Part shown: positions 20,756 to 31,570 of the stretch, piece by piece | Layout of the letters: each line of letters begins with the position of its first letter | Numbering within the stretch: position 1 is the stretch's first letter | DNA from: Heliopora coerulea | Lineage: Eukaryota; Cnidaria; Anthozoa; Scleralcyonacea; Helioporidae | Direction: 5' to 3' | DNA: 64,000 nucleotides | NCBI GenBank assembly: GCA_030142905.1 | Contig: JASJOG010000630.1 | Span: 1 to 64,000, forward strand | Notes under the pieces: generated by a model | The model's database searches: none | Told to the model about the DNA's origin: nothing | The model's input: only the letters and a program-made list of their open reading frames with translations | Translations under genes and position numbers: made by a program

Positions 20756-22192
20756 TTAAGAATATTTAAGAATATTAAAGTTATCCAAATGTTCAGGTAA
20801 AGCAAGTTTAGCAAAGGCAATCTTAGCAAGTTCTTGGGTAAGTCTCTCAAGTTTCTCAGTAAAATAATTATAGGACTTAGAGTTTTTAAAGAACTTATTC
20901 GGAATAGATTTTTCGTTCATCTCAAACTTAGAGTATTTCTTCGCTGCTTCCACAACTTGCTTCCTCTTGAGTGATGCATTTTTAGAAATATCTTCAACAA
21001 ATTGTTCCGTTAAGCAACGATCAATACCAGGGCAATGAAGTAGATGTAAATCGATCAAATAAGATGAAGTTTTCGAAGAGCAAAGACGGCAAACACCAGA
21101 AATATTCATATAATAGGCTTTGATGTTCGGATCTAGGTAACCATCTTTGGACACTGGCAGAGGATCAGGCGTGGGATAGAATTTTTTAGGAAAACCTTTT
21201 GGTGGAATTGGGATTTCGTAATCTGATACGATATTAACGTTCGCAGAACCAGATGAACTTGAACACGCTGTTGAAAGAGATTCACACGTTTTGCTAGAAT
21301 TTGGCACAGAAGACGATGAGGTAGATTTTGAAGAGGTATTCGGAATATCAAGATCTTTTTCTTGACGAGAATCCTTGGAAGAAATCGAATCAGATGAACA
21401 ATTTGAGGTAAACTTGTCTAGGTAATCATTAACCACCTCAGATGTTGTTGTCAAGGTAGGAACAGAATTAATTATCTCGGGCGAAGTTGAAGCCTTCGGA
21501 ATTGTAGGCAAGGAAATGATTTCATCTTTAGTAGACGAAACAGAAGATTGTTTGTGATCAGAGTACACATCATGTTTAGTTTTCTTCGATGATTTCTTAA
21601 GCGGAGGGCTAAATATCGGCTTCTGAATTGGAGATGATTTTTGGCGCCAATTATCATAGCAACCACCGGTCGAGATGTTACTTTTATAACCAGAATCAAA
21701 TTGAACACCTTTCACAGATCTAAACGGAGTTATAAATGAATCAGAGTAAACCGGAGAACGATATTTCTTTGATGATGTATCATTTATCGAAGTATGAGGC
21801 GAGGAAACTTTAGAAATCGACCATTCGAATCGGGCGGAGACTTTAGACTTTGATGATGAGAGTGACCATGAAGGTCGAGAAAGGTCATATAAGCATAAAG
21901 CTTGAACAAGGTTATTTGGAATCTTTTCAGATAAAGAAAAACCCTCAGGAGAATTCGGGAGACAAGACCAATCAATTTTGACTTTGATGGATTTCTTTGA
22001 TACGGATATATCCCACGATATCAGGTCAAGTAATGAAGAGCCTTCGAGAACAACAATAGCTTCGTACGGAATCGGAAATAATGAAGCACCAACATATTTA
22101 TTCGGACGTAGATTCGGTGTCGGTGAACTTTTAGGAGTAGGAAGAAGACCAGATGAATGCGATGAGATATAGGGGGAATCAGAAAAGACCAT
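20756..22192 (-). CDS. Unrecognised ~478-aa protein of site-II element B
   Basis: Same family as the A and C proteins; function unknown. I take the ATG at 22192 (MVF), in a fair Kozak context and shared with A and C. An upstream in-frame ATG at 22258 would add 22 mainly hydrophobic residues beginning MLREA, which resemble the open frame upstream of A and C. Conserved blocks are the N-terminal LLDLISWDISVSKK region, an NWR motif in the Ser-rich middle, the GFPKKF and GYLDP segments, the finger C-X2-C-X11-H-X3-C with a SSYLIDLHLL core, a Lys/Arg patch, PNKFFK, and the FNILKY ending. Divergence from A across the Ser-rich middle is high while the terminal blocks are kept, which indicates purifying selection on those blocks. 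Confidence 0.8.
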   Translation of the reverse strand: MVFSDSPYISSHSSGLLPTPKSSPTPNLRPNKYVGASLFPIPYEAIVVLEGSSLLDLISWDISVSKKSIKVKIDWSCLPNSPEGFSLSEKIPNNLVQALCLYDLSRPSWSLSSSKSKVSARFEWSISKVSSPHTSINDTSSKKYRSPVYSDSFITPFRSVKGVQFDSGYKSNISTGGCYDNWRQKSSPIQKPIFSPPLKKSSKKTKHDVYSDHKQSSVSSTKDEIISLPTIPKASTSPEIINSVPTLTTTSEVVNDYLDKFTSNCSSDSISSKDSRQEKDLDIPNTSSKSTSSSSVPNSSKTCESLSTACSSSSGSANVNIVSDYEIPIPPKGFPKKFYPTPDPLPVSKDGYLDPNIKAYYMNISGVCRLCSSKTSSYLIDLHLLHCPGIDRCLTEQFVEDISKNASLKRKQVVEAAKKYSKFEMNEKSIPNKFFKNSKSYNYFTEKLERLTQELAKIAFAKLALPEHLDNFNILKYS

Positions 22193-22333
22193 AGTGAACA
22201 AAACCAATAATATCAACCAGAGATGAATACAGTGTAGAATAATGGCTTCTCTCAGCATAAGCAACCAACAGGTTAAATTTCTTTCGATGAATATAATCCA
22301 GTAGAGGCACCGAACAAAATTTTGAATACACTC

Positions 22334-22382
22334 TTGCAATAATAAAGAACAAAAGGATCACTTTGGGAATAACAAGAGTGTA
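22334..22382 (-). other. Leader hairpin, family B
   Basis: In sense, TACACTCTTG pairs with CAAGAGTGTA, with AAAGTGATC in the loop. Where A has a T-A/A-T pair near the top, B has G-C. Confidence 0.65.
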
Positions 22383-22383
22383 A

Positions 22384-22462
22384 GGCCTAATGACTAAGAC
22401 CAAGGTAGATCAGCATTAAGCTGATAAGAACAGATACTACACTTGATCTTAGCCAATAGGCC
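22384..22462 (-). repeat. Inverted repeat: B leader versus U2 5' remnant
   Basis: The first 31 nt of the element are complementary to upstream U2: GCTGAT pairs with U2 nt 48-53 across a 5-nt loop, and the next 25 nt pair with U2 nt 11-36 (22 Watson-Crick plus 2 G-U, one mismatch, one bulge). U2 nt 37-47 stay as an internal loop. Confidence 0.88.
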
Positions 22463-22582
22463 GAGAAGCGATACTGAAGTATAAAAAAATAAGTTTAAAA
22501 ACGAAAAAAGCCACCAACCTTCTTGTGGTTCGTTTTGGTCAGCGGACGTTGCCGCCGCGTACCCTATTGTTCAGGAAACAAA

Positions 22583-22700
22583 GTCTACAACACGGGGTAT
22601 TCCCAGGCGGGCACCCATCCAAGTACTAACCCCGCCCGACCGGGCTTAACTTCGGTGATCGGACGAGAACCGGTGTTTTCCCGGTGGTATGGTCGTAGAC
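22583..22700 (-). rRNA. 5S: 5S rRNA, single-base variant
   Basis: Carries the same T to G change (22611) as the copy at 15753-15870. Confidence 0.95.
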
Positions 22701-22847
22701 ATATAGGCATTGCACAATTGCGTTCTTATAGCTACCGCTCTACCGGCTAGGTTGACGAACAAATCGTTAGGAACACACAGAACTCCAACAGCATCTACAT
22801 CGTGTTTCACTGACTACTACGTTTTGATTCGAGTTTTACATTTTCAT

Positions 22848-22890
22848 AGGGGACGAGCGCGAACGCAGGTCCCCACTACCAGAAATTATA

Positions 22891-22922
<32 letters not shown>

Positions 22923-23011
22923 GGAGTCAACCCAATCGAAGTGCAATGAGAGGGCCTCATCCTGAGAGGACTTCCTTCGTGATCAAAGTACCTCTCGCGT
23001 CAGGTAAGTAT
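22848..23011 (-). ncRNA. U1: U1 snRNA
   Basis: Matches 4501-4664. Confidence 0.97.
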
Positions 23012-23517
23012 GAGTTTTCCCGGCGAAAGGCAATGTTTTGATTGGTTCATTTCACACTGCCGCATGTGGTAGGAGAGCTGCTAAGTGCATCAATTTAGCT
23101 ATGAAAGAGATGATTACCTACCATGTTTTATTTCTCGTATCTCATTCCCTATGCCATCAAACGGTGCACGATGGTTCGTGATCTTGTCATTCCTTGGAAA
23201 TGCCAACCATCCAACGTTGTCCACATCAGCTCCCCAGAGACACGATGCTTGCTCTCCCGGGACACATCTAACCTGAAACGTAATAGCACAAAACACAGTC
23301 ACTGCTCTGACCACTTTCATTTCAATTCTTCTTGCTGTTGTGCTGATTGTTGTTCTTCCCCGAAGGGAAGGGGCCGTACTCGGATGTAGTGCAAGACCGA
23401 GACAACCCGTGGCCAGGGCGAAGCAAGCTTCAATCCCATGGCCGAGGTCCAAAAATCAGTTTAATATATGAGCCAGGCGTTGCCTGGCATATCAGATATT
23501 AAGCTGATAAGAACAGA

Positions 23518-25267
23518 GTTTTATTGATTTCAATGTTTACAAATGATGGGACCAGTTAACGAACTACGGTAATTACAAAGATATGCTATAAGCGGATACA
23601 AGTAACGGTGATGCTAGAATTTAGCATCATATTTAGGTTTGATATTTAAGTATATTAAAAGTTTCTAATTTAGGAGATATGTTCAATTTCTTGAAAGCTT
23701 CAACATGTAGTGATTTAGTAAGGTCCTCAACTCTCATGGCGAACGATCTGTATTTATCAGTTTTTTTAAAGAATTTATTTGGAACCGTGGCTTCATTCAG
23801 TTCAAATTTAGAGTAGAGACTTGCAGCTTGAATCACTTGTTTCTTTTTGAGTGAGGTCTCTTTCATAGCCACTTTCACAAAGGAATTAAGTGATTGTTTG
23901 TTTAAACCAGAACAATTCAATAAATGATAGTCAACAAGATGAGACGAAACGGCAGAATTACATAGTCGGCAGATTCCTTGAATGTTCATGAAGTGAGCTT
24001 GAATTCCAGGGTCAAGGTAACCATCACCAACAATCGGTAAAGGATTTGGAGAGACTAGAAACTTTTTAGGAAAACCTTTAGGCGCAGTCGGAATTTCAAC
24101 AGATGAATTCGGAGGTGAAGATATATCCACTTTCGTAGTTTTAATTTCGTCTTGAATAAGCGGAGAATCTTTAGAAACGGAAGAAGGAGCTGAATGAACT
24201 GAATTTTCGGAGGAAGTTGATTTGTTGACCTTTGAAATTGACGTTTCAGAACGATGATTCGGGGTTTTCCCTTGAGAGCATTGAGTATCAGGTTTCTTAT
24301 TAACAGATTCAGAAGCTTGGGCAATATCAGGCGAAGACTTTTTCTCGTTACTAGCAACGTTAATCGAAGAGATCTTTGACAAATTGTTCGACGCTTTATC
24401 AGAATTACATTTCGAAGGAACAAAAATGTCATGATGACGATTTAACAGATGAGGAGAATCAAAATTAGGATGTGGCGGAGGATTAACCGCTCGGCGCCAA
24501 TTGAGAGAATCACTATGGGAACGGAGATTTGAATTCAAACTACCAAAACCTGAGTCGGATAATTTTTTAACATTTTGAGGCAATGGAGAGTGAAATTCAG
24601 ACGATTTATTCGTAGAGGATGCAACATTCGAAGTAGTAGGTTTGCAACAGGATTGGTTGAATTTCAGAGGTAGAATTTGCCATTCGATTTTCGATGACAG
24701 TTTGGTTTTGGCGGAAGAAGTTGACCATGACGGTTGGGAAATGTTGTAGAATTTAATTGCTTGAAGGATGTAATAAGGGACGATATCAATAGACTTCGGA
24801 GTATTAGGATCAGTGGAGATAGACCATTCCAATTTGAGCTTTAAATGTTTTGGAGAAACGGAAATATCCCAAGATATTAGATCAGAAAGTTGGCTGCCTT
24901 CAAGGAGAGTTACCAACGGGTATGGCAACGGATAGTACGAACGACCAACAAAAGAATCGGTATTAGTTCCATTTGGTTGGCGAGATGGAGTAGGAAGAAG
25001 GCCAGGAGACGGAGAAACTTGGATTGAGGAATGAAAAACCATGATGTATTGAATAAACCAAAATATCAACAAAATAAGAGCGATGTACTTGAGATCGATG
25101 GCGGCTTCTCTTGAAATTATAAACGGCAGCAATTTGACGATAGATAATAGGTCTAATAAATCTCCCGGGACAATTTAAATACACTCTTATGAAAGAAAGC
25201 ACAATCACGATCACTTTGAAGAAAATAAGAGTGTATGGCCTAATGACCAAGACCAAGGCAGCACTGA
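23518..25267 (-). mobile_element. Site-II element A3
   Basis: Copy of A1 with the same 20-bp duplication. The preceding variant 5S links it to A2, so the A2 and A3 segments probably arose by duplication of one unit. Confidence 0.85.
23633..25042 (-). CDS. Unrecognised ~470-aa protein of element A3
   Basis: Predicted protein identical to that of A1: 469 residues from the MVF start with the C-terminal C-X2-C-X11-H-X3-C finger; function unknown. Confidence 0.8.
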   Translation of the reverse strand: MVFHSSIQVSPSPGLLPTPSRQPNGTNTDSFVGRSYYPLPYPLVTLLEGSQLSDLISWDISVSPKHLKLKLEWSISTDPNTPKSIDIVPYYILQAIKFYNISQPSWSTSSAKTKLSSKIEWQILPLKFNQSCCKPTTSNVASSTNKSSEFHSPLPQNVKKLSDSGFGSLNSNLRSHSDSLNWRRAVNPPPHPNFDSPHLLNRHHDIFVPSKCNSDKASNNLSKISSINVASNEKKSSPDIAQASESVNKKPDTQCSQGKTPNHRSETSISKVNKSTSSENSVHSAPSSVSKDSPLIQDEIKTTKVDISSPPNSSVEIPTAPKGFPKKFLVSPNPLPIVGDGYLDPGIQAHFMNIQGICRLCNSAVSSHLVDYHLLNCSGLNKQSLNSFVKVAMKETSLKKKQVIQAASLYSKFELNEATVPNKFFKKTDKYRSFAMRVEDLTKSLHVEAFKKLNISPKLETFNILKYQT

Positions 25268-25435
25268 ATTAAGCTGATAAGAACAGATACTACACTTGAT
25301 CTTAGCCAATAGGCCGAGAAGCGATACTGAAGTATAAAAAAATAAGTTTAAAAACGAAAAAAGCCACCAACCTTCTTGTGGTTCGTTTTGGTCAGCGGAC
25401 GTTGCCGCCGCGTACCCTATTGTTCAGGAAACAAA

Positions 25436-25457
25436 GTCTACAACACGGGGTATTCCC

Positions 25458-25492
<35 letters not shown>

Positions 25493-25553
25493 CCGGGCTT
25501 AACTTCGGTGATCGGACGAGAACCGGTGTTTTCCCGGTGGTATGGTCGTAGAC
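25436..25553 (-). rRNA. 5S: 5S rRNA
   Basis: Matches 4236-4353. Confidence 0.97.
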
Positions 25554-25700
25554 ATATAGGCATTGCACAATTGCGTTCTTATAGCTACCGCTCTACCGGC
25601 TAGGTTGACGAACAAATCGTTAGGAACACACAGAACTCCAACAGCATCTACATCGTGTTTCACTGACTACTACGTTTTGATTCGAGTTTTACATTTTCAT

Positions 25701-25743
25701 AGGGGACGAGCGCGAACGCAGGTCCCCACTACCAGAAATTATA

Positions 25744-25775
<32 letters not shown>

Positions 25776-25864
25776 GGAGTCAACCCAATCGAAGTGCAAT
25801 GAGAGGGCCTCATCCTGAGAGGACTTCCTTCGTGATCAAAGTACCTCTCGCGTCAGGTAAGTAT
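25701..25864 (-). ncRNA. U1: U1 snRNA
   Basis: Matches 4501-4664. Confidence 0.97.
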
Positions 25865-26370
25865 GAGTTTTCCCGGCGAAAGGCAATGTTTTGATTGGTT
25901 CATTTCACACTGCCGCATGTGGTAGGAGAGCTGCTAAGTGCATCAATTTAGCTATGAAAGAGATGATTACCTACCATGTTTTATTTCTCGTATCTCATTC
26001 CCTATGCCATCAAACGGTGCACGATGGTTCGTGATCTTGTCATTCCTTGGAAATGCCAACCATCCAACGTTGTCCACATCAGCTCCCCAGAGACACGATG
26101 CTTGCTCTCCCGGGACACATCTAACCTGAAACGTAATAGCACAAAACACAGTCACTGCTCTGACCACTTTCATTTCAATTCTTCTTGCTGTTGTGCTGAT
26201 TGTTGTTCTTCCCCGAAGGGAAGGGGCCGTACTCGGATGTAGTGCAAGACCGAGACAACCCGTGGCCAGGGCGAAGCAAGCTTCAATCCCATGGCCGAGG
26301 TCCAAAAATCAGTTTAATATATGAGCCAGGCGTTGCCTGGCATATCAGATATTAAGCTGATAAGAACAGA

Positions 26371-28120
26371 GTTTTATTGATTTCAATGTTTACAAATGAT
26401 GGGACCAGTTAACGAACTACGGTAATTACAAAGATATGCTATAAGCGGATACAAGTAACGGTGATGCTAGAATTTAGCATCATATTTAGGTTTGATATTT
26501 AAGTATATTAAAAGTTTCTAATTTAGGAGATATGTTCAATTTCTTGAAAGCTTCAACATGTAGTGATTTAGTAAGGTCCTCAACTCTCATGGCGAACGAT
26601 CTGTATTTATCAGTTTTTTTAAAGAATTTATTTGGAACCGTGGCTTCATTCAGTTCAAATTTAGAGTAGAGACTTGCAGCTTGAATCACTTGTTTCTTTT
26701 TGAGTGAGGTCTCTTTCATAGCCACTTTCACAAAGGAATTAAGTGATTGTTTGTTTAAACCAGAACAATTCAATAAATGATAGTCAACAAGATGAGACGA
26801 AACGGCAGAATTACATAGTCGGCAGATTCCTTGAATGTTCATGAAGTGAGCTTGAATTCCAGGGTCAAGGTAACCATCACCAACAATCGGTAAAGGATTT
26901 GGAGAGACTAGAAACTTTTTAGGAAAACCTTTAGGCGCAGTCGGAATTTCAACAGATGAATTCGGAGGTGAAGATATATCCACTTTCGTAGTTTTAATTT
27001 CGTCTTGAATAAGCGGAGAATCTTTAGAAACGGAAGAAGGAGCTGAATGAACTGAATTTTCGGAGGAAGTTGATTTGTTGACCTTTGAAATTGACGTTTC
27101 AGAACGATGATTCGGGGTTTTCCCTTGAGAGCATTGAGTATCAGGTTTCTTATTAACAGATTCAGAAGCTTGGGCAATATCAGGCGAAGACTTTTTCTCG
27201 TTACTAGCAACGTTAATCGAAGAGATCTTTGACAAATTGTTCGACGCTTTATCAGAATTACATTTCGAAGGAACAAAAATGTCATGATGACGATTTAACA
27301 GATGAGGAGAATCAAAATTAGGATGTGGCGGAGGATTAACCGCTCGGCGCCAATTGAGAGAATCACTATGGGAACGGAGATTTGAATTCAAACTACCAAA
27401 ACCTGAGTCGGATAATTTTTTAACATTTTGAGGCAATGGAGAGTGAAATTCAGACGATTTATTCGTAGAGGATGCAACATTCGAAGTAGTAGGTTTGCAA
27501 CAGGATTGGTTGAATTTCAGAGGTAGAATTTGCCATTCGATTTTCGATGACAGTTTGGTTTTGGCGGAAGAAGTTGACCATGACGGTTGGGAAATGTTGT
27601 AGAATTTAATTGCTTGAAGGATGTAATAAGGGACGATATCAATAGACTTCGGAGTATTAGGATCAGTGGAGATAGACCATTCCAATTTGAGCTTTAAATG
27701 TTTTGGAGAAACGGAAATATCCCAAGATATTAGATCAGAAAGTTGGCTGCCTTCAAGGAGAGTTACCAACGGGTATGGCAACGGATAGTACGAACGACCA
27801 ACAAAAGAATCGGTATTAGTTCCATTTGGTTGGCGAGATGGAGTAGGAAGAAGGCCAGGAGACGGAGAAACTTGGATTGAGGAATGAAAAACCATGATGT
27901 ATTGAATAAACCAAAATATCAACAAAATAAGAGCGATGTACTTGAGATCGATGGCGGCTTCTCTTGAAATTATAAACGGCAGCAATTTGACGATAGATAA
28001 TAGGTCTAATAAATCTCCCGGGACAATTTAAATACACTCTTATGAAAGAAAGCACAATCACGATCACTTTGAAGAAAATAAGAGTGTATGGCCTAATGAC
28101 CAAGACCAAGGCAGCACTGA
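26371..28120 (-). mobile_element. Site-II element A4
   Basis: Copy of A1. A3, A4 and A5 follow one another with a constant 2853-bp period, i.e. the element-bearing unit itself has become a tandem repeat. Confidence 0.85.
26486..27895 (-). CDS. Unrecognised ~470-aa protein of element A4
   Basis: Predicted protein identical to that of A1 (469 residues from the MVF start); function unknown. Confidence 0.8.
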   Translation of the reverse strand: MVFHSSIQVSPSPGLLPTPSRQPNGTNTDSFVGRSYYPLPYPLVTLLEGSQLSDLISWDISVSPKHLKLKLEWSISTDPNTPKSIDIVPYYILQAIKFYNISQPSWSTSSAKTKLSSKIEWQILPLKFNQSCCKPTTSNVASSTNKSSEFHSPLPQNVKKLSDSGFGSLNSNLRSHSDSLNWRRAVNPPPHPNFDSPHLLNRHHDIFVPSKCNSDKASNNLSKISSINVASNEKKSSPDIAQASESVNKKPDTQCSQGKTPNHRSETSISKVNKSTSSENSVHSAPSSVSKDSPLIQDEIKTTKVDISSPPNSSVEIPTAPKGFPKKFLVSPNPLPIVGDGYLDPGIQAHFMNIQGICRLCNSAVSSHLVDYHLLNCSGLNKQSLNSFVKVAMKETSLKKKQVIQAASLYSKFELNEATVPNKFFKKTDKYRSFAMRVEDLTKSLHVEAFKKLNISPKLETFNILKYQT

Positions 28121-28288
28121 ATTAAGCTGATAAGAACAGATACTACACTTGATCTTAGCCAATAGGCCGAGAAGCGATACTGAAGTATAAAAAAATAAGT
28201 TTAAAAACGAAAAAAGCCACCAACCTTCTTGTGGTTCGTTTTGGTCAGCGGACGTTGCCGCCGCGTACCCTATTGTTCAGGAAACAAA

Positions 28289-28310
28289 GTCTACAACACG
28301 GGGTATTCCC

Positions 28311-28345
<35 letters not shown>

Positions 28346-28406
28346 CCGGGCTTAACTTCGGTGATCGGACGAGAACCGGTGTTTTCCCGGTGGTATGGTC
28401 GTAGAC
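28289..28406 (-). rRNA. 5S: 5S rRNA
   Basis: Matches 4236-4353. Confidence 0.97.
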
Positions 28407-28553
28407 ATATAGGCATTGCACAATTGCGTTCTTATAGCTACCGCTCTACCGGCTAGGTTGACGAACAAATCGTTAGGAACACACAGAACTCCAACAGCAT
28501 CTACATCGTGTTTCACTGACTACTACGTTTTGATTCGAGTTTTACATTTTCAT

Positions 28554-28596
28554 AGGGGACGAGCGCGAACGCAGGTCCCCACTACCAGAAATTATA

Positions 28597-28628
<32 letters not shown>

Positions 28629-28717
28629 GGAGTCAACCCAATCGAAGTGCAATGAGAGGGCCTCATCCTGAGAGGACTTCCTTCGTGATCAAAGTACCTC
28701 TCGCGTCAGGTAAGTAT
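28554..28717 (-). ncRNA. U1: U1 snRNA
   Basis: Matches 4501-4664. Confidence 0.97.
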
Positions 28718-29223
28718 GAGTTTTCCCGGCGAAAGGCAATGTTTTGATTGGTTCATTTCACACTGCCGCATGTGGTAGGAGAGCTGCTAAGTGCATCAAT
28801 TTAGCTATGAAAGAGATGATTACCTACCATGTTTTATTTCTCGTATCTCATTCCCTATGCCATCAAACGGTGCACGATGGTTCGTGATCTTGTCATTCCT
28901 TGGAAATGCCAACCATCCAACGTTGTCCACATCAGCTCCCCAGAGACACGATGCTTGCTCTCCCGGGACACATCTAACCTGAAACGTAATAGCACAAAAC
29001 ACAGTCACTGCTCTGACCACTTTCATTTCAATTCTTCTTGCTGTTGTGCTGATTGTTGTTCTTCCCCGAAGGGAAGGGGCCGTACTCGGATGTAGTGCAA
29101 GACCGAGACAACCCGTGGCCAGGGCGAAGCAAGCTTCAATCCCATGGCCGAGGTCCAAAAATCAGTTTAATATATGAGCCAGGCGTTGCCTGGCATATCA
29201 GATATTAAGCTGATAAGAACAGA

Positions 29224-30973
29224 GTTTTATTGATTTCAATGTTTACAAATGATGGGACCAGTTAACGAACTACGGTAATTACAAAGATATGCTATAAGCG
29301 GATACAAGTAACGGTGATGCTAGAATTTAGCATCATATTTAGGTTTGATATTTAAGTATATTAAAAGTTTCTAATTTAGGAGATATGTTCAATTTCTTGA
29401 AAGCTTCAACATGTAGTGATTTAGTAAGGTCCTCAACTCTCATGGCGAACGATCTGTATTTATCAGTTTTTTTAAAGAATTTATTTGGAACCGTGGCTTC
29501 ATTCAGTTCAAATTTAGAGTAGAGACTTGCAGCTTGAATCACTTGTTTCTTTTTGAGTGAGGTCTCTTTCATAGCCACTTTCACAAAGGAATTAAGTGAT
29601 TGTTTGTTTAAACCAGAACAATTCAATAAATGATAGTCAACAAGATGAGACGAAACGGCAGAATTACATAGTCGGCAGATTCCTTGAATGTTCATGAAGT
29701 GAGCTTGAATTCCAGGGTCAAGGTAACCATCACCAACAATCGGTAAAGGATTTGGAGAGACTAGAAACTTTTTAGGAAAACCTTTAGGCGCAGTCGGAAT
29801 TTCAACAGATGAATTCGGAGGTGAAGATATATCCACTTTCGTAGTTTTAATTTCGTCTTGAATAAGCGGAGAATCTTTAGAAACGGAAGAAGGAGCTGAA
29901 TGAACTGAATTTTCGGAGGAAGTTGATTTGTTGACCTTTGAAATTGACGTTTCAGAACGATGATTCGGGGTTTTCCCTTGAGAGCATTGAGTATCAGGTT
30001 TCTTATTAACAGATTCAGAAGCTTGGGCAATATCAGGCGAAGACTTTTTCTCGTTACTAGCAACGTTAATCGAAGAGATCTTTGACAAATTGTTCGACGC
30101 TTTATCAGAATTACATTTCGAAGGAACAAAAATGTCATGATGACGATTTAACAGATGAGGAGAATCAAAATTAGGATGTGGCGGAGGATTAACCGCTCGG
30201 CGCCAATTGAGAGAATCACTATGGGAACGGAGATTTGAATTCAAACTACCAAAACCTGAGTCGGATAATTTTTTAACATTTTGAGGCAATGGAGAGTGAA
30301 ATTCAGACGATTTATTCGTAGAGGATGCAACATTCGAAGTAGTAGGTTTGCAACAGGATTGGTTGAATTTCAGAGGTAGAATTTGCCATTCGATTTTCGA
30401 TGACAGTTTGGTTTTGGCGGAAGAAGTTGACCATGACGGTTGGGAAATGTTGTAGAATTTAATTGCTTGAAGGATGTAATAAGGGACGATATCAATAGAC
30501 TTCGGAGTATTAGGATCAGTGGAGATAGACCATTCCAATTTGAGCTTTAAATGTTTTGGAGAAACGGAAATATCCCAAGATATTAGATCAGAAAGTTGGC
30601 TGCCTTCAAGGAGAGTTACCAACGGGTATGGCAACGGATAGTACGAACGACCAACAAAAGAATCGGTATTAGTTCCATTTGGTTGGCGAGATGGAGTAGG
30701 AAGAAGGCCAGGAGACGGAGAAACTTGGATTGAGGAATGAAAAACCATGATGTATTGAATAAACCAAAATATCAACAAAATAAGAGCGATGTACTTGAGA
30801 TCGATGGCGGCTTCTCTTGAAATTATAAACGGCAGCAATTTGACGATAGATAATAGGTCTAATAAATCTCCCGGGACAATTTAAATACACTCTTATGAAA
30901 GAAAGCACAATCACGATCACTTTGAAGAAAATAAGAGTGTATGGCCTAATGACCAAGACCAAGGCAGCACTGA
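29224..30973 (-). mobile_element. Site-II element A5
   Basis: Copy of A1, third member of the A3-A5 tandem run. Confidence 0.85.
29339..30748 (-). CDS. Unrecognised ~470-aa protein of element A5
   Basis: Predicted protein identical to that of A1 (469 residues from the MVF start); function unknown. Confidence 0.8.
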   Translation of the reverse strand: MVFHSSIQVSPSPGLLPTPSRQPNGTNTDSFVGRSYYPLPYPLVTLLEGSQLSDLISWDISVSPKHLKLKLEWSISTDPNTPKSIDIVPYYILQAIKFYNISQPSWSTSSAKTKLSSKIEWQILPLKFNQSCCKPTTSNVASSTNKSSEFHSPLPQNVKKLSDSGFGSLNSNLRSHSDSLNWRRAVNPPPHPNFDSPHLLNRHHDIFVPSKCNSDKASNNLSKISSINVASNEKKSSPDIAQASESVNKKPDTQCSQGKTPNHRSETSISKVNKSTSSENSVHSAPSSVSKDSPLIQDEIKTTKVDISSPPNSSVEIPTAPKGFPKKFLVSPNPLPIVGDGYLDPGIQAHFMNIQGICRLCNSAVSSHLVDYHLLNCSGLNKQSLNSFVKVAMKETSLKKKQVIQAASLYSKFELNEATVPNKFFKKTDKYRSFAMRVEDLTKSLHVEAFKKLNISPKLETFNILKYQT

Positions 30974-31141
30974 ATTAAGCTGATAAGAACAGATACTACA
31001 CTTGATCTTAGCCAATAGGCCGAGAAGCGATACTGAAGTATAAAAAAATAAGTTTAAAAACGAAAAAAGCCACCAACCTTCTTGTGGTTCGTTTTGGTCA
31101 GCGGACGTTGCCGCCGCGTACCCTATTGTTCAGGAAACAAA

Positions 31142-31163
31142 GTCTACAACACGGGGTATTCCC

Positions 31164-31198
<35 letters not shown>

Positions 31199-31259
31199 CC
31201 GGGCTTAACTTCGGTGATCGGACGAGAACCGGTGTTTTCCCGGTGGTATGGTCGTAGAC
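31142..31259 (-). rRNA. 5S: 5S rRNA
   Basis: Matches 4236-4353. Confidence 0.97.
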
Positions 31260-31406
31260 ATATAGGCATTGCACAATTGCGTTCTTATAGCTACCGCTCT
31301 ACCGGCTAGGTTGACGAACAAATCGTTAGGAACACACAGAACTCCAACAGCATCTACATCGTGTTTCACTGACTACTACGTTTTGATTCGAGTTTTACAT
31401 TTTCAT

Positions 31407-31449
31407 AGGGGACGAGCGCGAACGCAGGTCCCCACTACCAGAAATTATA

Positions 31450-31481
<32 letters not shown>

Positions 31482-31570
31482 GGAGTCAACCCAATCGAAG
31501 TGCAATGAGAGGGCCTCATCCTGAGAGGACTTCCTTCGTGATCAAAGTACCTCTCGCGTCAGGTAAGTAT
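31407..31570 (-). ncRNA. U1: U1 snRNA
   Basis: Matches 4501-4664. Confidence 0.97.

Larger units (their letters stand above)
20624..22414 (-). mobile_element. Site-II element B (RT-less, one ORF)
   Basis: A 1791-bp element at exactly the same position and orientation as A, with the same 20-bp duplication, but strongly diverged in sequence. It keeps the same plan: anti-U2 leader (22384-22414), leader hairpin, one ORF, hairpin after the stop (20726-20753), and a short AT-rich 3' tail ending TAATAAC. Only the plan, the leader and the conserved protein blocks link it to A and C, so the three are separate old families that share one niche. Confidence 0.85.
20476..22472 (-). pseudogene. U2: U2 snRNA split at site II by element B
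   Basis: 3' segment 20476-20623 (nt 39-186) and 5' segment 22415-22472 (nt 1-58); same duplication as for family A. Confidence 0.95.
23370..25325 (-). pseudogene. U2: U2 snRNA split at site II by element A3
   Basis: 3' segment 23370-23517 and 5' segment 25268-25325. Confidence 0.95.
26223..28178 (-). pseudogene. U2: U2 snRNA split at site II by element A4
   Basis: 3' segment 26223-26370 and 5' segment 28121-28178. Confidence 0.95.
29076..31031 (-). pseudogene. U2: U2 snRNA split at site II by element A5
   Basis: 3' segment 29076-29223 and 5' segment 30974-31031. Confidence 0.95.
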
